Shown: in pieces, positions 17,012-27,944 of the stretch | How positions within the stretch are numbered: the first letter of the stretch is position 1 | Layout of the letters: each line of letters begins with the position of its first letter | Source: Odontesthes bonariensis | Lineage: Eukaryota > Chordata > Actinopteri > Atheriniformes > Atherinopsidae | Assembly (NCBI RefSeq): GCF_027942865.1 | Contig: NC_134526.1 | Span: forward strand, 19,945,784 to 20,009,783 | Direction: 5' to 3' | Length of the DNA: 64,000 bases | Position numbers and translations under genes: made by a program | Notes under the pieces: model-generated | The model's database searches: none | Told to the model about the DNA's origin: nothing | Seen by the model: only the letters and a program-made list of their open reading frames with translations

Positions 17012-20000
17012 ATGGTACATTTACCTCTGCGACGACTCTGGACGGGCCATATTCCTTTGGCGCTTACTCTCCTTGGATTTCCGTACACCATCTGCACCTA
17101 CGGAGTAAGGTATGATGAATGACATCAATTATAAAGCTAAAAGGTTGCTAAAATTGGACATGTCACGGACCGTTTGGGCTTTAAAGCTGCAGTCTGCAGG
17201 ATTTGTTGTTGTCATACGTAAAGTCCTAATTTTTGGCATTTTAAGAGTTTACATGATCTGTCAGAACGCTTGAAGTTGAAAACGGTGACCTCCGTAGTCG
17301 CAAAATGCAAGAAATGCTTATTTTTTAACCGAAAAATAAAAAGTTATTCAACTTCCTGTCCCGCCCCATCAAAACACATGAGAACTCGTGCACGTCTACG
17401 TGCACGCCAGATGCGCGTACACGACTCCTCATTCATCAACTCACCTGTCATTTGCGATCATGGAAGATAGTAAGTAGACTAGCCCGTAATGAAGTTCAAT
17501 AGTCTAGATAAATAAGCGTGGGGACGAGCCTACCTTGTATCGCGCGTGCACAATCGGTGATTGACAGGCAGCAGAGCCCTGCTCGTAACCTGATTTTTAC
17601 CGGTCCGGTCTGCAATTTTGTAAACAAACCTGCTGGCTTTGGAGGGACCTAGCGGGACATATAGGGGACCTAGAGAACTCATTTTTTTTGTATTGGGGTA
17701 TTTAATGTACTACTTTCAGAATCTCCGGACAGTTCCAGGCATTATGCTTGAAAAAGAGTTGCAGACTGCCGCTTTAAGCTAAGATTTTGAAGAGAGGGAA
17801 ATATAGAAATGCCTAAGGACTATAAGCCATGACCACAAACACATATAGAAACATTAGTGCTGGACAATCCTGCACAATGCACATCCTCTTCACAATGTGT
17901 TGGTCAGCCACAGAAGCACCTTCAGCCAGAGACTGATTGCACCACGCTGCACCACAGAGCGCCACAGGAAGTCATTCCTGTCTGTGGCCTAAACTGTACA
18001 ATTCCAGTGTCTGACATTACTTCACCATGTGCAATAACAATAACAACTAGCTACTGAGTAGCATTGTAAAGTCTGTTTACTGTTTATTGTATTTTTGTAC
18101 ATATTGAGATTTTTTAATGTTTTTATTTTTTCCTTATCTTATTCTTATTCATCTTTTCTTTTCTTTTTTCTGTAATGAGAGCACTGCAACAAAGGAATTT
18201 CCCGCAAGGGATTAATAAAGTAATTCTGATTCTGATTATAACCATCAGCTTACTCCGCACAGTTAAGGGAAACCTACTTTTATATTTTTGCTGTGTAACT
18301 CAAGCAAGACTAAACATAACTAGAAAGCTGGAAGCAGCTGAATGCGGGACCGAGGTGTGCGCATGTTGGGACAGTAGTCGCGCAGCTCTGCCCACACGCA
18401 CGATACCCTCTGCATACGTACGAGCACATAATAACTCCAATGTGGAGGTGTTTTCGAAAATTTCTAGGGGGCGCCACTGAGCCATTTTGCTCCGCCCACA
18501 CACGATACCCTTTACATACGTACGAGGTCGTCAGGGAGGACGTGTGTGCCAAGTTTCATGACTTTGCGATGATTATAAGGCTTTCAAATCACAAACGCCA
18601 TAACAAGATTTTTACCGCCTGGCAACACCACACCGTTCAGAGTTTTGTGGCGAGTGACTGTGAGTCATCAAACTTTGAGGCGTTGCCACGCCCACGCCCT
18701 TTAAGTTTTGAAAAAGTTTCCCCATGAATTTTTCCCCCCCATGTCTTAAATGTACCGAATTTCGTCATCCCACGCGAAACTAAGCCCATTGCGGGACCAT
18801 TTTTAAGCATCGTAGGGGGCGCTACAGAGTCAATGAGCGACTCCCAAAAATATAAAGTTTAGATTCTTTCATGTTGTCGACTGGCAGGTGGTGCTCGCAA
18901 AATTTCCTGAGTTTTCGCATACCTTTTCATGACCTTACGATCATGATAAGCCTTTCAAATCACACACCATCATAAGATTTTCACCGCCTGGCCACGCCCA
19001 CTCCGTTCAGAGTTTAGAAAGGTTTCTTCATGAATTTTTCCCCCCACGTCTTAAGAGTAACCTGGCCAAGTTTGAAGCTTGTAGAATTAAAATCTGTAGG
19101 AGGAGTTTGATAAAATGTGAGGTGTGGAAAAAAAAAAGACGTTTCCAACCACCAATAGGTGGGGCTGTAGGTGGATATCACTATTTTATATGTGCGCGTT
19201 CAGGCTGGGTCCAGCAATCACCGTATAAAGTTTGGGACAGTATGGATAATGTATGTGGGAGTTAGAAGCGACTTAATTTTTCATGGCGAGTCATAAATTT
19301 GAGGCGTCGCCACGTCCACGCCGTTTGAGGTTTGAAAAAGTTTCTCCATGATTTTATCCCCCCATGTCTTAAGATTAACCTGACCAAGTTTGAAGGTTTT
19401 TGCATTAAATATGTAGGAGGAGTTTGATCAAATGCGAGATGTGGAAAAAAAAAGACGTTTCCAACCACCAGCAGGTGGCGCTGTAGTTGGATGTCACTAT
19501 TTTATACCGGTATGTACGCGTTCAGGCTGGGTCCAGCATTCACCGTATGAAGTTTGGGACAGATTGGATAATGTATGTGGGAGTTATAAGCGACTTCATT
19601 TTTTGTGGTGAGTGATGGCGAGTCATCAAACTTTGAGGCATCGCCACGGCCACGCCCTTTAAGTTTTGAAAAAGTTTCTCCACGATTTATTCCCTCCATG
19701 TCTTAAGAGTAACCTGGCCAAGTTTGAAGTCTGTAGCATTAAATCTGTAGGACAAGTTCGATCATATGCAGGCGTGAAATCGGTCAAAAGTGGCACGGAA
19801 ACTCATTTTCCATCCAAAATGGCCGCCTTCCTGTGGGCGTGGGACCATGGCGGCATGAGACTTTTTTGTGCGTATGGTCATGATGAATGAGTGTACCGAA
19901 TTTCGTCGTCCTACGCGAAACTAACCCCATTGCGGGGACCATTTTTAAGCATTGTACGGGGCGCTACAGAGTCAATGAGCGACTCCCAAAAATATAAAGT

Positions 20001-23000
20001 TTAGATTCTTTCATGTTGTCGACTGGCAGGTGGTGCTTGCAAAATTTCAAGAGTTTTCGCATTCCTTTTTCAAAGAATAATAATAAGAAGAAGAAGACGG
20101 AATAATAAACCTTACAGATACAGTAGGGTCCTTGCAGTTTCACTGCTCAGTCCCTAATTAAGGATATCCACACTAAACCATCATTGGCATAGACCACAGA
20201 TTTGTATTTCAGTAGCACATCCTGGTGCCTTGTAATGGTTGTTGTGCTCCCTCCTTGAGTATTGTCCGAGACTGTGTGTAATAAGTGATTTTTTGTGTCT
20301 CATACGCCTTCATGCTGCAGGTCTGCCATCTCCTGCTCATCTTCTCACCCTGGTGGGGCAAGTAAAAACATCAGACCTAACCCTGCCAGTTGCTGTAACC
20401 TTTACATGACCAGCGTCGGGACAATGCCGTCCTCAGCAGCAGCACCTCATGTAAAGGCCAGATGCACCCAGTATCCAGGGTCCACCGTCAAGCGCTTTCC
20501 CGTACCTGATGACAAGGTGGATTGGAGTCAGCTCTGGCCGCAGTATAATCCAGTCAGTTACACTGCCCCTTCAATTTTAAAGAAGCCAGCATGGGCGGAT
20601 CCTGATATTGGGTGAGCAACACTTAACAACCTTAATGTACACCCTGTACGTTTTAATAAAATTAGGACTGCATGTTCAATATGTTAGTGCCATGTGAATG
20701 TTGGACTTTCAGATCTGTGGGGTAGGCTGTAGATTTTTTGAGTGCTGTGAGACATTGTGACTAAGATTTGTCTCCTCTGTTCTTTGTCAAAGACCAACAA
20801 GAGTTTATTAATACTATTTTTGGGACATTTGCTTTTTTTTTTTTGCAGCTCTTTCTCTCCAAAGTTCAATGCCATGGATGGTGCTGTGGACAGGGAAAGC
20901 TTTGAGGGCAGTTACAGAGTGGAAAATGGAAAACCCTTGTAAGTTTGTGAGCGGTAAGGTGAAAGCGGTTAAAGAGAATGAACACCTTTCTTTAGATTCT
21001 CGGTTTTGCATATGTGGACATACGATAAAAATTGTCTGTTGCGTACCAAGTCTGACGATTTCCTAAGTACAACCTCAGATACACATGACAAAACGTGACG
21101 TGTAACACTTTGATTTAGAAAAATAAACCAAAATGCGAAAACAGTGTGTGAATAAAACTTAAGTACATTGTTACTGTTTGCACGGGAGTTACAGTGGTAA
21201 GTAGCAGCCAGGTGCCATTTGAATGTTTTGTCATATAGGTGAAGATGTATTTACCTCCTCTTAAGACCTTGGAAATGGATTTTTTTATCATGTCCAAAAA
21301 CATAAAGCCCTGAACTTGAAAGAGGGTGTGCTCCCTCCTGACGTGACTGTAAGTGATTTCTCGTTAATGTTGAAGGCATCACTTTATGACTCTTCGATGT
21401 TAATGCACAACAACATCAGGGTGAATGTCCAGTGTAGGCCTGTGGGCACTTGTTCTAAAGAGCAGTCTTACAGGAGGATTGCCAATCCCCTCTGTGCTCT
21501 CTACTAAAGAGTTTTGCTCTTGTATCAGAACATCTTAGGTTCACTTTGACCGTTTAAGTAATTTAGGAAAACAGGCCATCTCCGCATGCCATATGAATTA
21601 GGACCGCTAATTCCCGTTTTACTTCTTAGAAATCCTCTTGGACGAACAGGGTTGACTGGTAGAGGCTTGCTGGGACAATGGGGACCTAATCATGCAGCAG
21701 ATCCTATTGTCACAAGGTAACTTTTTTTCTTTACCGTACAAATTGTTATTGTTCCCGTAGTCATTAATCATTGTTATTTGCTTGATTAATTTAGAAATGA
21801 CTAAAAACAAGTGGAAAATCACGTTCGCCAAACTTAAACAGTTAAGGACGATTCCTTCCCTAAGAAGAAGGGCAGTGCCTGTCTTTTCGTATTAATGTCT
21901 AATGGCATGACATTTTTTCCTTTCTGCTAGATGGAAGACAGATCCCAATGGAGCAAAGATAAATCACTCAATCTCCAAACAGCCTATTCTGGAGTTTGTG
22001 TCCATCAAGAGGAAAGACTGTGGGGAGTGGGCCATTCCCGGGGTTGGTTGCTTTTACATTTCTTTTCATTTTACTGAAAAGCCACAAAAACCACTTTGTT
22101 TGTTCAAAAGATTTCTTTGCCGTCTCTTTGAAGCTGTAACATCCACAGAGACTATTTATATATTAGACCGTATTTTACAATGAGAAAAAAAGAACAAACA
22201 TCTTACCCTACCAACCTAACTAGTCAATCCATAACACCAGTGTCTAGTATAGGATTGTCTTGCTAATACTCGAGGTGCAACAAGCATGCTCTTCCTTTTG
22301 AGTAGCTGAGACTCCTGAGTACCAGAGCTTTATTGTTCCGGCAGTAAATGCACTTCCTATAGTTACTCTCCTGGATGCTTCCTCTTGGCAACACAAAGTC
22401 AATTTCATTTAATAAGAGTAAATTGAAGTTGAGCAAAATTCTATCAACCTGTAAAATATCTCTTTGCAGAAATGGTTTCCCAGCGACGGTGTGTGCAGAT
22501 ACAGCAATATTCTTACTATTGACTGTAATCTCACTAAGACAATAGTGTACTAAGGTGTTTGCAATGGTCGCAGTGAGGATATTAGTTCATATTCGGTGTT
22601 GCCAGATCTTATGACAGAAACAAGTCATCGAATCCATGAAAACAAGCCCGAAAACAAGCGCTGGTGTATTCATGTGTCTCTAAACTCCCCAGCTTAGCTC
22701 ACGCATTATAGAGCAGCAGTGTGTGTTGAAAGATACAAGGTCTCTACGTGTATGCGTAATGTGGCTAAGCTCTGCATGCACCACATACTTTTATCCGATT
22801 ATTGGTTACTCCAGATAGGACCTTATTCGATCAGAAAATGTCTTATTCAGAGTAAGGTCTTAATCAGGTCGTTTTTGGTATGTTCGTTGAAAACAAAACA
22901 TGTCTGAGATATTCGGACTAAATATCAGCCACTTTTCGGCTAGAAATCAAGATTTACTTCCCAGTTGGTACCGAGTGGATGTCACAATCCCGTACATGTC

Positions 23001-23917
23001 CCATCTGTGTGCACGTTCTGGTTTTGCAGGGGATGGTAGATCCAGGGGAGCAGGTTTCTCTCACGTTGCAGCGGGAGTTCTCGGAGGAAGCTCTGAACTC
23101 GCTTTCAGTCCCGCCATCAGAGAGAGCAAAAATCCACGAGCGCATCACCAAACTCTTCAGATCTCGAGGGTTTGAGGTCAGTAATTGATACAATAGCTTT
23201 TTTTTTCTTTTTTTTTTACCATCGTGTTTCAGTCATTAGGTGTTTGCATCAGGCTAAGGCTGCATTCAGACTGCAGACAGATAGATGGAAGCAATGTAGC
23301 AAAACAGCGTAGCTCCACTTGAGAGTTGTCATCCCAACTGTAAAATTCTTACAACTCAAAAAAAAAAAGTTTAAATCCAAATTTGACTAAATCAATGTGT
23401 ATGAATAAGTGTATAAATGTATGCAAATACTTTTCTCCACCTTTCCAATCCAGGTGTATAAAGGCTACGTCGATGATCCTAGAAACACTGACAATGCTTG
23501 GATGGAGACAGTTGCTATCAACTTTCATGACGAATCAGGTGTCTTTAACTACATTTTTCTTATTACCTGTCCCGTTCACATGTTTTAAACTCTTCATTAT
23601 CAATATTTCATTAAGGCTTCAGGGTTGCAGTCTTAGCCAATCCAGGGTAATTTAGAGGCCATTCACAATAACTTCCTATGGACGCTTTTTCCTCTCTGAG
23701 GACAACTAAAAGCAAGGTAGAGATGCAAGATTTTTTCAGACCATGATGGGTTATCGGTGCTCTTTTTGCAGGTGACAGTGTGAGTGAGCTACCACTGCAA
23801 GCTGGTGATGACGCTGGTGAAGTCCAATGGCTTGACATGGACTCGTCTTTGGCCCTCTACGCAAGTCACTCCCATTTCCTGGAGCTGGTTGCCAAAGAGA
23901 GGAAAGCTCACTGGTAA
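17012..23917 (+). CDS. nudt9: Mitochondrial-type ADP-ribose pyrophosphatase NUDT9, 8 exons, 351 aa
   Basis: Nudix hydrolase that splits ADP-ribose into AMP and ribose 5-phosphate. Exons: 17012-17109, 20321-20611, 20849-20938, 21630-21716, 21931-22042, 23030-23176, 23454-23538 and 23772-23917 (1056 nt, all phases closing). The N-terminus is basic and hydrophobic ([10 protein letters not shown]...), as expected for a mitochondrial presequence. Family blocks: [48 protein letters not shown], and the Nudix box starting at G227 with E233, R241-E242-F243 and E245-E246. The motifs [18 protein letters not shown] and [12 protein letters not shown] follow, with the C-terminus [10 protein letters not shown]. 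The Nudix box is split so that GG straddles the exon 5/6 junction. The ATG at 17012 has G at -3 and +4. An in-frame upstream ATG at 16979 would add 11 residues. The same fold is the C-terminal domain of the TRPM2 channel, but no channel exons are present, so this is the free enzyme. Confidence 0.95.
17181..17777. mobile_element. MITE with 18-bp terminal inverted repeats and TTAA ends, in nudt9 intron 1
   Basis: The left end TTAAAGCTGCAGTCTGCA and the right end TGCAGACTGCCGCTTTAA are inverted copies with one mismatch. Both carry TTAA at the tip, the target duplication of piggyBac-type elements. At 597 bp with no transposase it is non-autonomous. Confidence 0.75.
18140..18235 (+). mobile_element. 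LINE 3' tail (Rex1/RTE-like) in nudt9 intron 1
   Basis: The tail reads GCAACAAAGGAATTTCCCGC then AAGGGATTAATAAAGTAATTC, with TTCTGAT repeats at the end. This is the typical 3' end of a common teleost non-LTR element. The upstream part, back to about 17850, may belong to the same copy. Confidence 0.6.
18420..20100. repeat. Tandem and dispersed repeat block in nudt9 intron 1
   Basis: A module beginning near GAGGCG.CGCCACG..CACGCC occurs at about 18677, 19301 and 19635, with intervals near 624 and 334 bp. It contains AAAGTTTC.CCATGA and GTTTCCAACCACC, the latter at 19141 and 19457. A second module (GTACCGAATTTCGTC..GCGCTACAGAGTCAATGAGCGACTCCC..GGCAGGTGGTGCT) occurs at about 18752-18915 and again at 19890-20060, nearly identical. 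No ORF of interest. This is a partly tandem array of an unclassified repeat. Confidence 0.8.
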
Positions 23918-25097
23918 ACGAGGACAAGAGACTCTTTTGACTTCATGAAGGAAAATATGAAGGAAATAAGAGCCTTAAGAGTACTTGTCCATGTAGCAAG
24001 CATGACATCTGAAGTGAAACTTCCCTCGTTAAATTATTCATAATAATAAGTTATAATAATGAAAACCTAATAAGCACATAGGAACATAGGAATCAACGCA
24101 ATGACACGTCAGAGATAACAAAATACCATGTTAAGTGTGACTAAAGGAAGAAGTCAGAATAAAAAAAAGTGGTACCTTGATTTGATCCCGACATGAGAAA
24201 AGGAAATGACGTCCAAGCTTAGTGGTCCACTGAGATTGAGAAATCGAAGACCAAAGATGGAGGACTAACACGATTAGCCTTCCAAACCTCATCTCACTGC
24301 TGGGGATAATTGGACCAGCGATGAAGGTTTATGCATGAGAGGCCTTGTGTCTTTTAGGATTCCTGCTTCAAACGCTCATACATGGACACCTGCATGCATA
24401 GTGGCTTGACATTGTTTACTCTTTTTACGACAAAATGTTTCTCCTCACGCCTAATTAATAGATTTCATAAGAGATTATGCAAATTCACTGTGCGCAGCTA
24501 AGTTAGTGTGAGCGACCAGTGTGAGCATTTACGGGAACAGAAGAAGAAGAATCTGACCGTTATTGGGTTTATTAAGTCAGAACCTTTTACAAGAAAAGCT
24601 TAATAGTATTAGAACCAGTTCTAGGAGGCGCCACAAATCCAATTAGTCGTCTTTATCTGTTCTCATCGCTGCTGGGACCACAACCTTTGCCTGTATGACT
24701 CGATATTCAGCTGATGTAAAGTTGGATCCTAGCAGCACTGAACGGGGAGCTCCTGGTGTTTGGTACATTACAAAGCAGGAACGTGAAATTCCTTACACCC
24801 ATAAAGATGCTCTTTCAGCTCTAGTAGAGTGCACCCAGGCCACTTTCCAGCATAACTGCAGTATAGTAGGAGCACTAATAGCATTTGTTCTTGTGGGAAG
24901 AGAGAGCTTTTCCCATCCAGAATTCCCCACTTGCAACCGCATAGTCGTTTGATTTTATTGTTGTTGTTTTTTTCTCTGACTGAGCTTTATTGCTGAAATT
25001 TTGCACGGTTAACAGTGTGAACCATCTCACCTGTTTTGATAACTATTACGGCTTTACTCATTGCATTGAATTCTTTTTCAATGAGCTATGATGTGAA

Positions 25098-25103
25098 AAT
25101 AAA
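25098..25103 (+). terminator. nudt9: Candidate nudt9 polyadenylation signal
   Basis: AATAAA lies about 1.18 kb after the nudt9 stop and is followed by a GT-rich stretch (TTTGTGTGTC), the usual downstream element. Two further AATAAA signals, at 25393 and about 25408, could be used instead. The interval 23918-25100 is read as 3' UTR because it has no ORF of interest. Confidence 0.45.
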
Positions 25104-25632
25104 CGGAACTTGCGCTGAATCTTTGTGTGTCACTAAAATGTCTGATAACCCCTGTTCCTCATGTATGCATGAAATTGTTAACCAATCTAAGGTACTGAAG
25201 TGATAGTCCAGTGTTTGGGGATGTTTTAACATCACACCATGTTTACTGTAGCGATTGTCTTGCAGTATGCATAACAAGCTGATGTCACTTCAGGAACAAT
25301 GATAATCAGATGTCTGCACAAAGCTGCTGTTTTTGGATGATCTTAGACCTATAGTTATATCTGATGCATATATTTTAAGGTGTCCATGTGCCAATAAAAA
25401 CTATACAAATAAAGTTTGATTTGGACTAAACAGCAGCAAGACAAGTTCATTGTGTTCTGTCTATCCTTAATGTCTCCTCATCAGCATATTACTGACTCCC
25501 AACACTTTCTATTAGCGATATTAAAACTAAGGATATCGAGTGACATTTTTATTTGTTTTGTTTTACTTTATTATTTCTTGCAGTATGGATTTAAGCCAGA
25601 TACAAACAACAGACAAAACTTCATAGAACACA

Positions 25633-26045
25633 AATGAAAAGAAATAAGTCCCAGGCACTCAAAAGTAGAAAAGGAAGAAGGTATAAATAAAAAGCCTTTA
25701 ATGACTTTGGCTAATCATAATAAAATACCAACATGTTTCAACCACCACCGTGGTCTTCATCAGGGCAAAGCAGAAGTCACAGACTGAACAACGGTAAAGA
25801 CGTCTTTACCGTTGTTCAGTCTGTGACTTCTGCTTTGCCCTGATGAAGACCACGGTGGTGGTTGAAACATGTTGGTATTTTATTATGATTAGCCAAAGTC
25901 ATTAAAGGCTTTTTATTTATACCTTCTTCCTTTTCTACTTTTGAGTGCCTGGGACTTATTTCTTTTCATATCGTGGATTTCCCTACCCCAAGAGCACCAC
26001 TTTGGACTGTTCGTGATACACCTGAGCGCCGGGTTGATTTCTCTC
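25633..26045. mobile_element. TSD-flanked insertion built around a perfect 336-bp palindrome
   Basis: Arms 25634-25801 and 25802-25969 are exact inverted copies with no spacer (centre AAAGACGTCTTT). About 76 unique bases follow, to 26045. The whole is bounded by identical 15-bp direct repeats, ACTTCATAGAACACA, at 25618-25632 and 26046-26060. The long TSD of unusual size and the inverted-copy structure point to a retroelement insertion, possibly Penelope-like. It lies between nudt9 and the GTPase gene. No ORF is present. Confidence 0.85.
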
Positions 26046-26441
26046 ACTTCATAGAACACATTGAAAGATATCTCGCTCTTAAGACAAAATCGAAACGTGA
26101 AAGATATAAAACATCATTGCTTGTAAATGTGTGTTTCTAAGCAGAAGTAAACACAGCCCTTACACCATGAAGTGAATGGTTATCTATAGATTTACTCTAG
26201 TTTTTCACTTTGAGCGAAACTGAAAAATATTACATTTTTTCATTACATCATCATAAGGGTATTTAGTCAGTTTTGATTTACTGAAATGCAAGGGATCTAA
26301 GAGGAAGCAGCTTTATCCCATCTCAGTCTGTGATGGTAATGATTAATTAGCAATTCACTGAATTCAATGTATTACCATAAAACCCTTTTCTAAAGTCATT
26401 TCTAGCTTCACTTTTTAAGTGAGGCGATTTTCAACAGACGA

Positions 26442-26460
26442 ACTACATTTCCCAGAAGCC
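26442..26460 (+). promoter_or_regulatory. ZNF143/Staf-type binding site in GTPase gene promoter
   Basis: ACTACATTTCCCAGAAGCC closely matches the vertebrate SBS element (ACTACAATTCCCAGAATGC), bound by ZNF143. It is 174 bp before the ATG of the GTPase gene, in a CpG-containing stretch, a typical place for this motif. It suggests a TATA-less, broadly expressed promoter. Motif match seen; binding inferred. Confidence 0.6.
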
Positions 26461-26633
26461 TGTGCGGCAAAAGCCGCCCAAGCTGACGACGTGGCTGACA
26501 TAAGTCTCAACCCGGGGTTTCAGTGAACCGGTGTGATTCAAATTGGCAAACCGACTGCGCTCATTGCTTGTGCTATACTTCAGGAGGCTCTAACCGAGTT
26601 ATACTGATACTTTGACCCACTCACTGTGCAACC

Positions 26634-27907
26634 ATGTCGGGGAAAATCAGGAACCGAAGTGCTGCTAATGCCGACTCGATAGCTGGTGGTGTGTCCTGTG
26701 ATGAGCGCATCTTGCGAGATATTCATCAGTTGTACACGGATCCCGACAGTGGTGAGTTGGCTGACTCGGGTGGTCCCTCGTAAAATGCTTAAAAATATAA
26801 CTATTATAAATATATATACTGTTAAGATAGTTAGTCTTTTGTCGACCAGTGGTTAGCTAGCTAACCTACTAACGTTATGGGGCATGTGGGGAGGGCTAAG
26901 CGCTAGCTAAGTTTGCTAATAAGGATTTATGCTTCGGCTGACGTTGCATTTATCAAAGCTAATGCCATTTATATTGCCCATCTACATCCACTGCTTCGGC
27001 AGACTATAACATACTCATTAGTGATGACTCAGCTGCAGCGTTTGGTGACGTAACTTGAAATTGAAGGTGTGTGTTCCAACTTGAAATACGCAGTTACAGG
27101 TGGGTCGCTTGGAATTCTGGGTCCTGTAAAGAAAAAACTGTATAGAAAAACAGACATGTCCATCCCTCATCCAAAACTGAGGAGTGAATAAGTTATTAAG
27201 AGGTGCAAATAAAAACTTGTGGAAACGTTTTTGGACCCACTCTTCCTCCATCCGTTGCAGGTGCAACCACAGCACACTGATGGTGCCCCAGTTTTTCTTC
27301 ATCAATACAGACTCCATTTCTTTTTACACTGAAGCCCCAGTTTATAAAGACAAACCTATGACGATAAAAATGTATTGTTTTAACAGGGTTGATTACAGTC
27401 GGCGAATCTGTCGGTGTGAAGTTGCTCCCACCCAGGAAAAAAATCACAGTGATGCTCATGGGCAACCACTCTGCAGGGAAGAGCTCCTTCATCAACTGGT
27501 AAGGTTCTGTAGGCTACAGAAGAGAAAGGAAAGAAAATGGCAAGCAATGCAGCCACCCGTTACCGTAGAAGACCCTGTACTCTCCTAAGTCTTAACCTAA
27601 ACCCGTCCATCTTAATGGGTCTGAGACCCTCAGTATACAACACTGTAGAAAAATGAGTAAACAGCCACCATAGATGGTAGGTTTCATTCCTAAGCTGTCT
27701 CTCTACTTACTACAGGTATGTGGAGGAGCACATCCAGCGCACTGGAGTGGCTATTGAGACGCAGGGCTTCAGCTTTATTACAAGTGGACGCAAGAGAGAA
27801 TCTCTCACAGTGAGTGAAACAGTGCATTCTTTTTTTTTTATATCAGCGTCGATAGTCCAGAAGAAAACACAAACATTGCAATTATGCTTGTGCTAATCGA
27901 AATGGAG

Positions 27908-27944
<37 letters not shown>

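Noticed and set aside
27184-27588. A 134-codon plus-strand frame overlapping GTPase exon 2
   Set aside because: It reads exon 2 in a different frame from GNHSAGKSS and runs into both introns.
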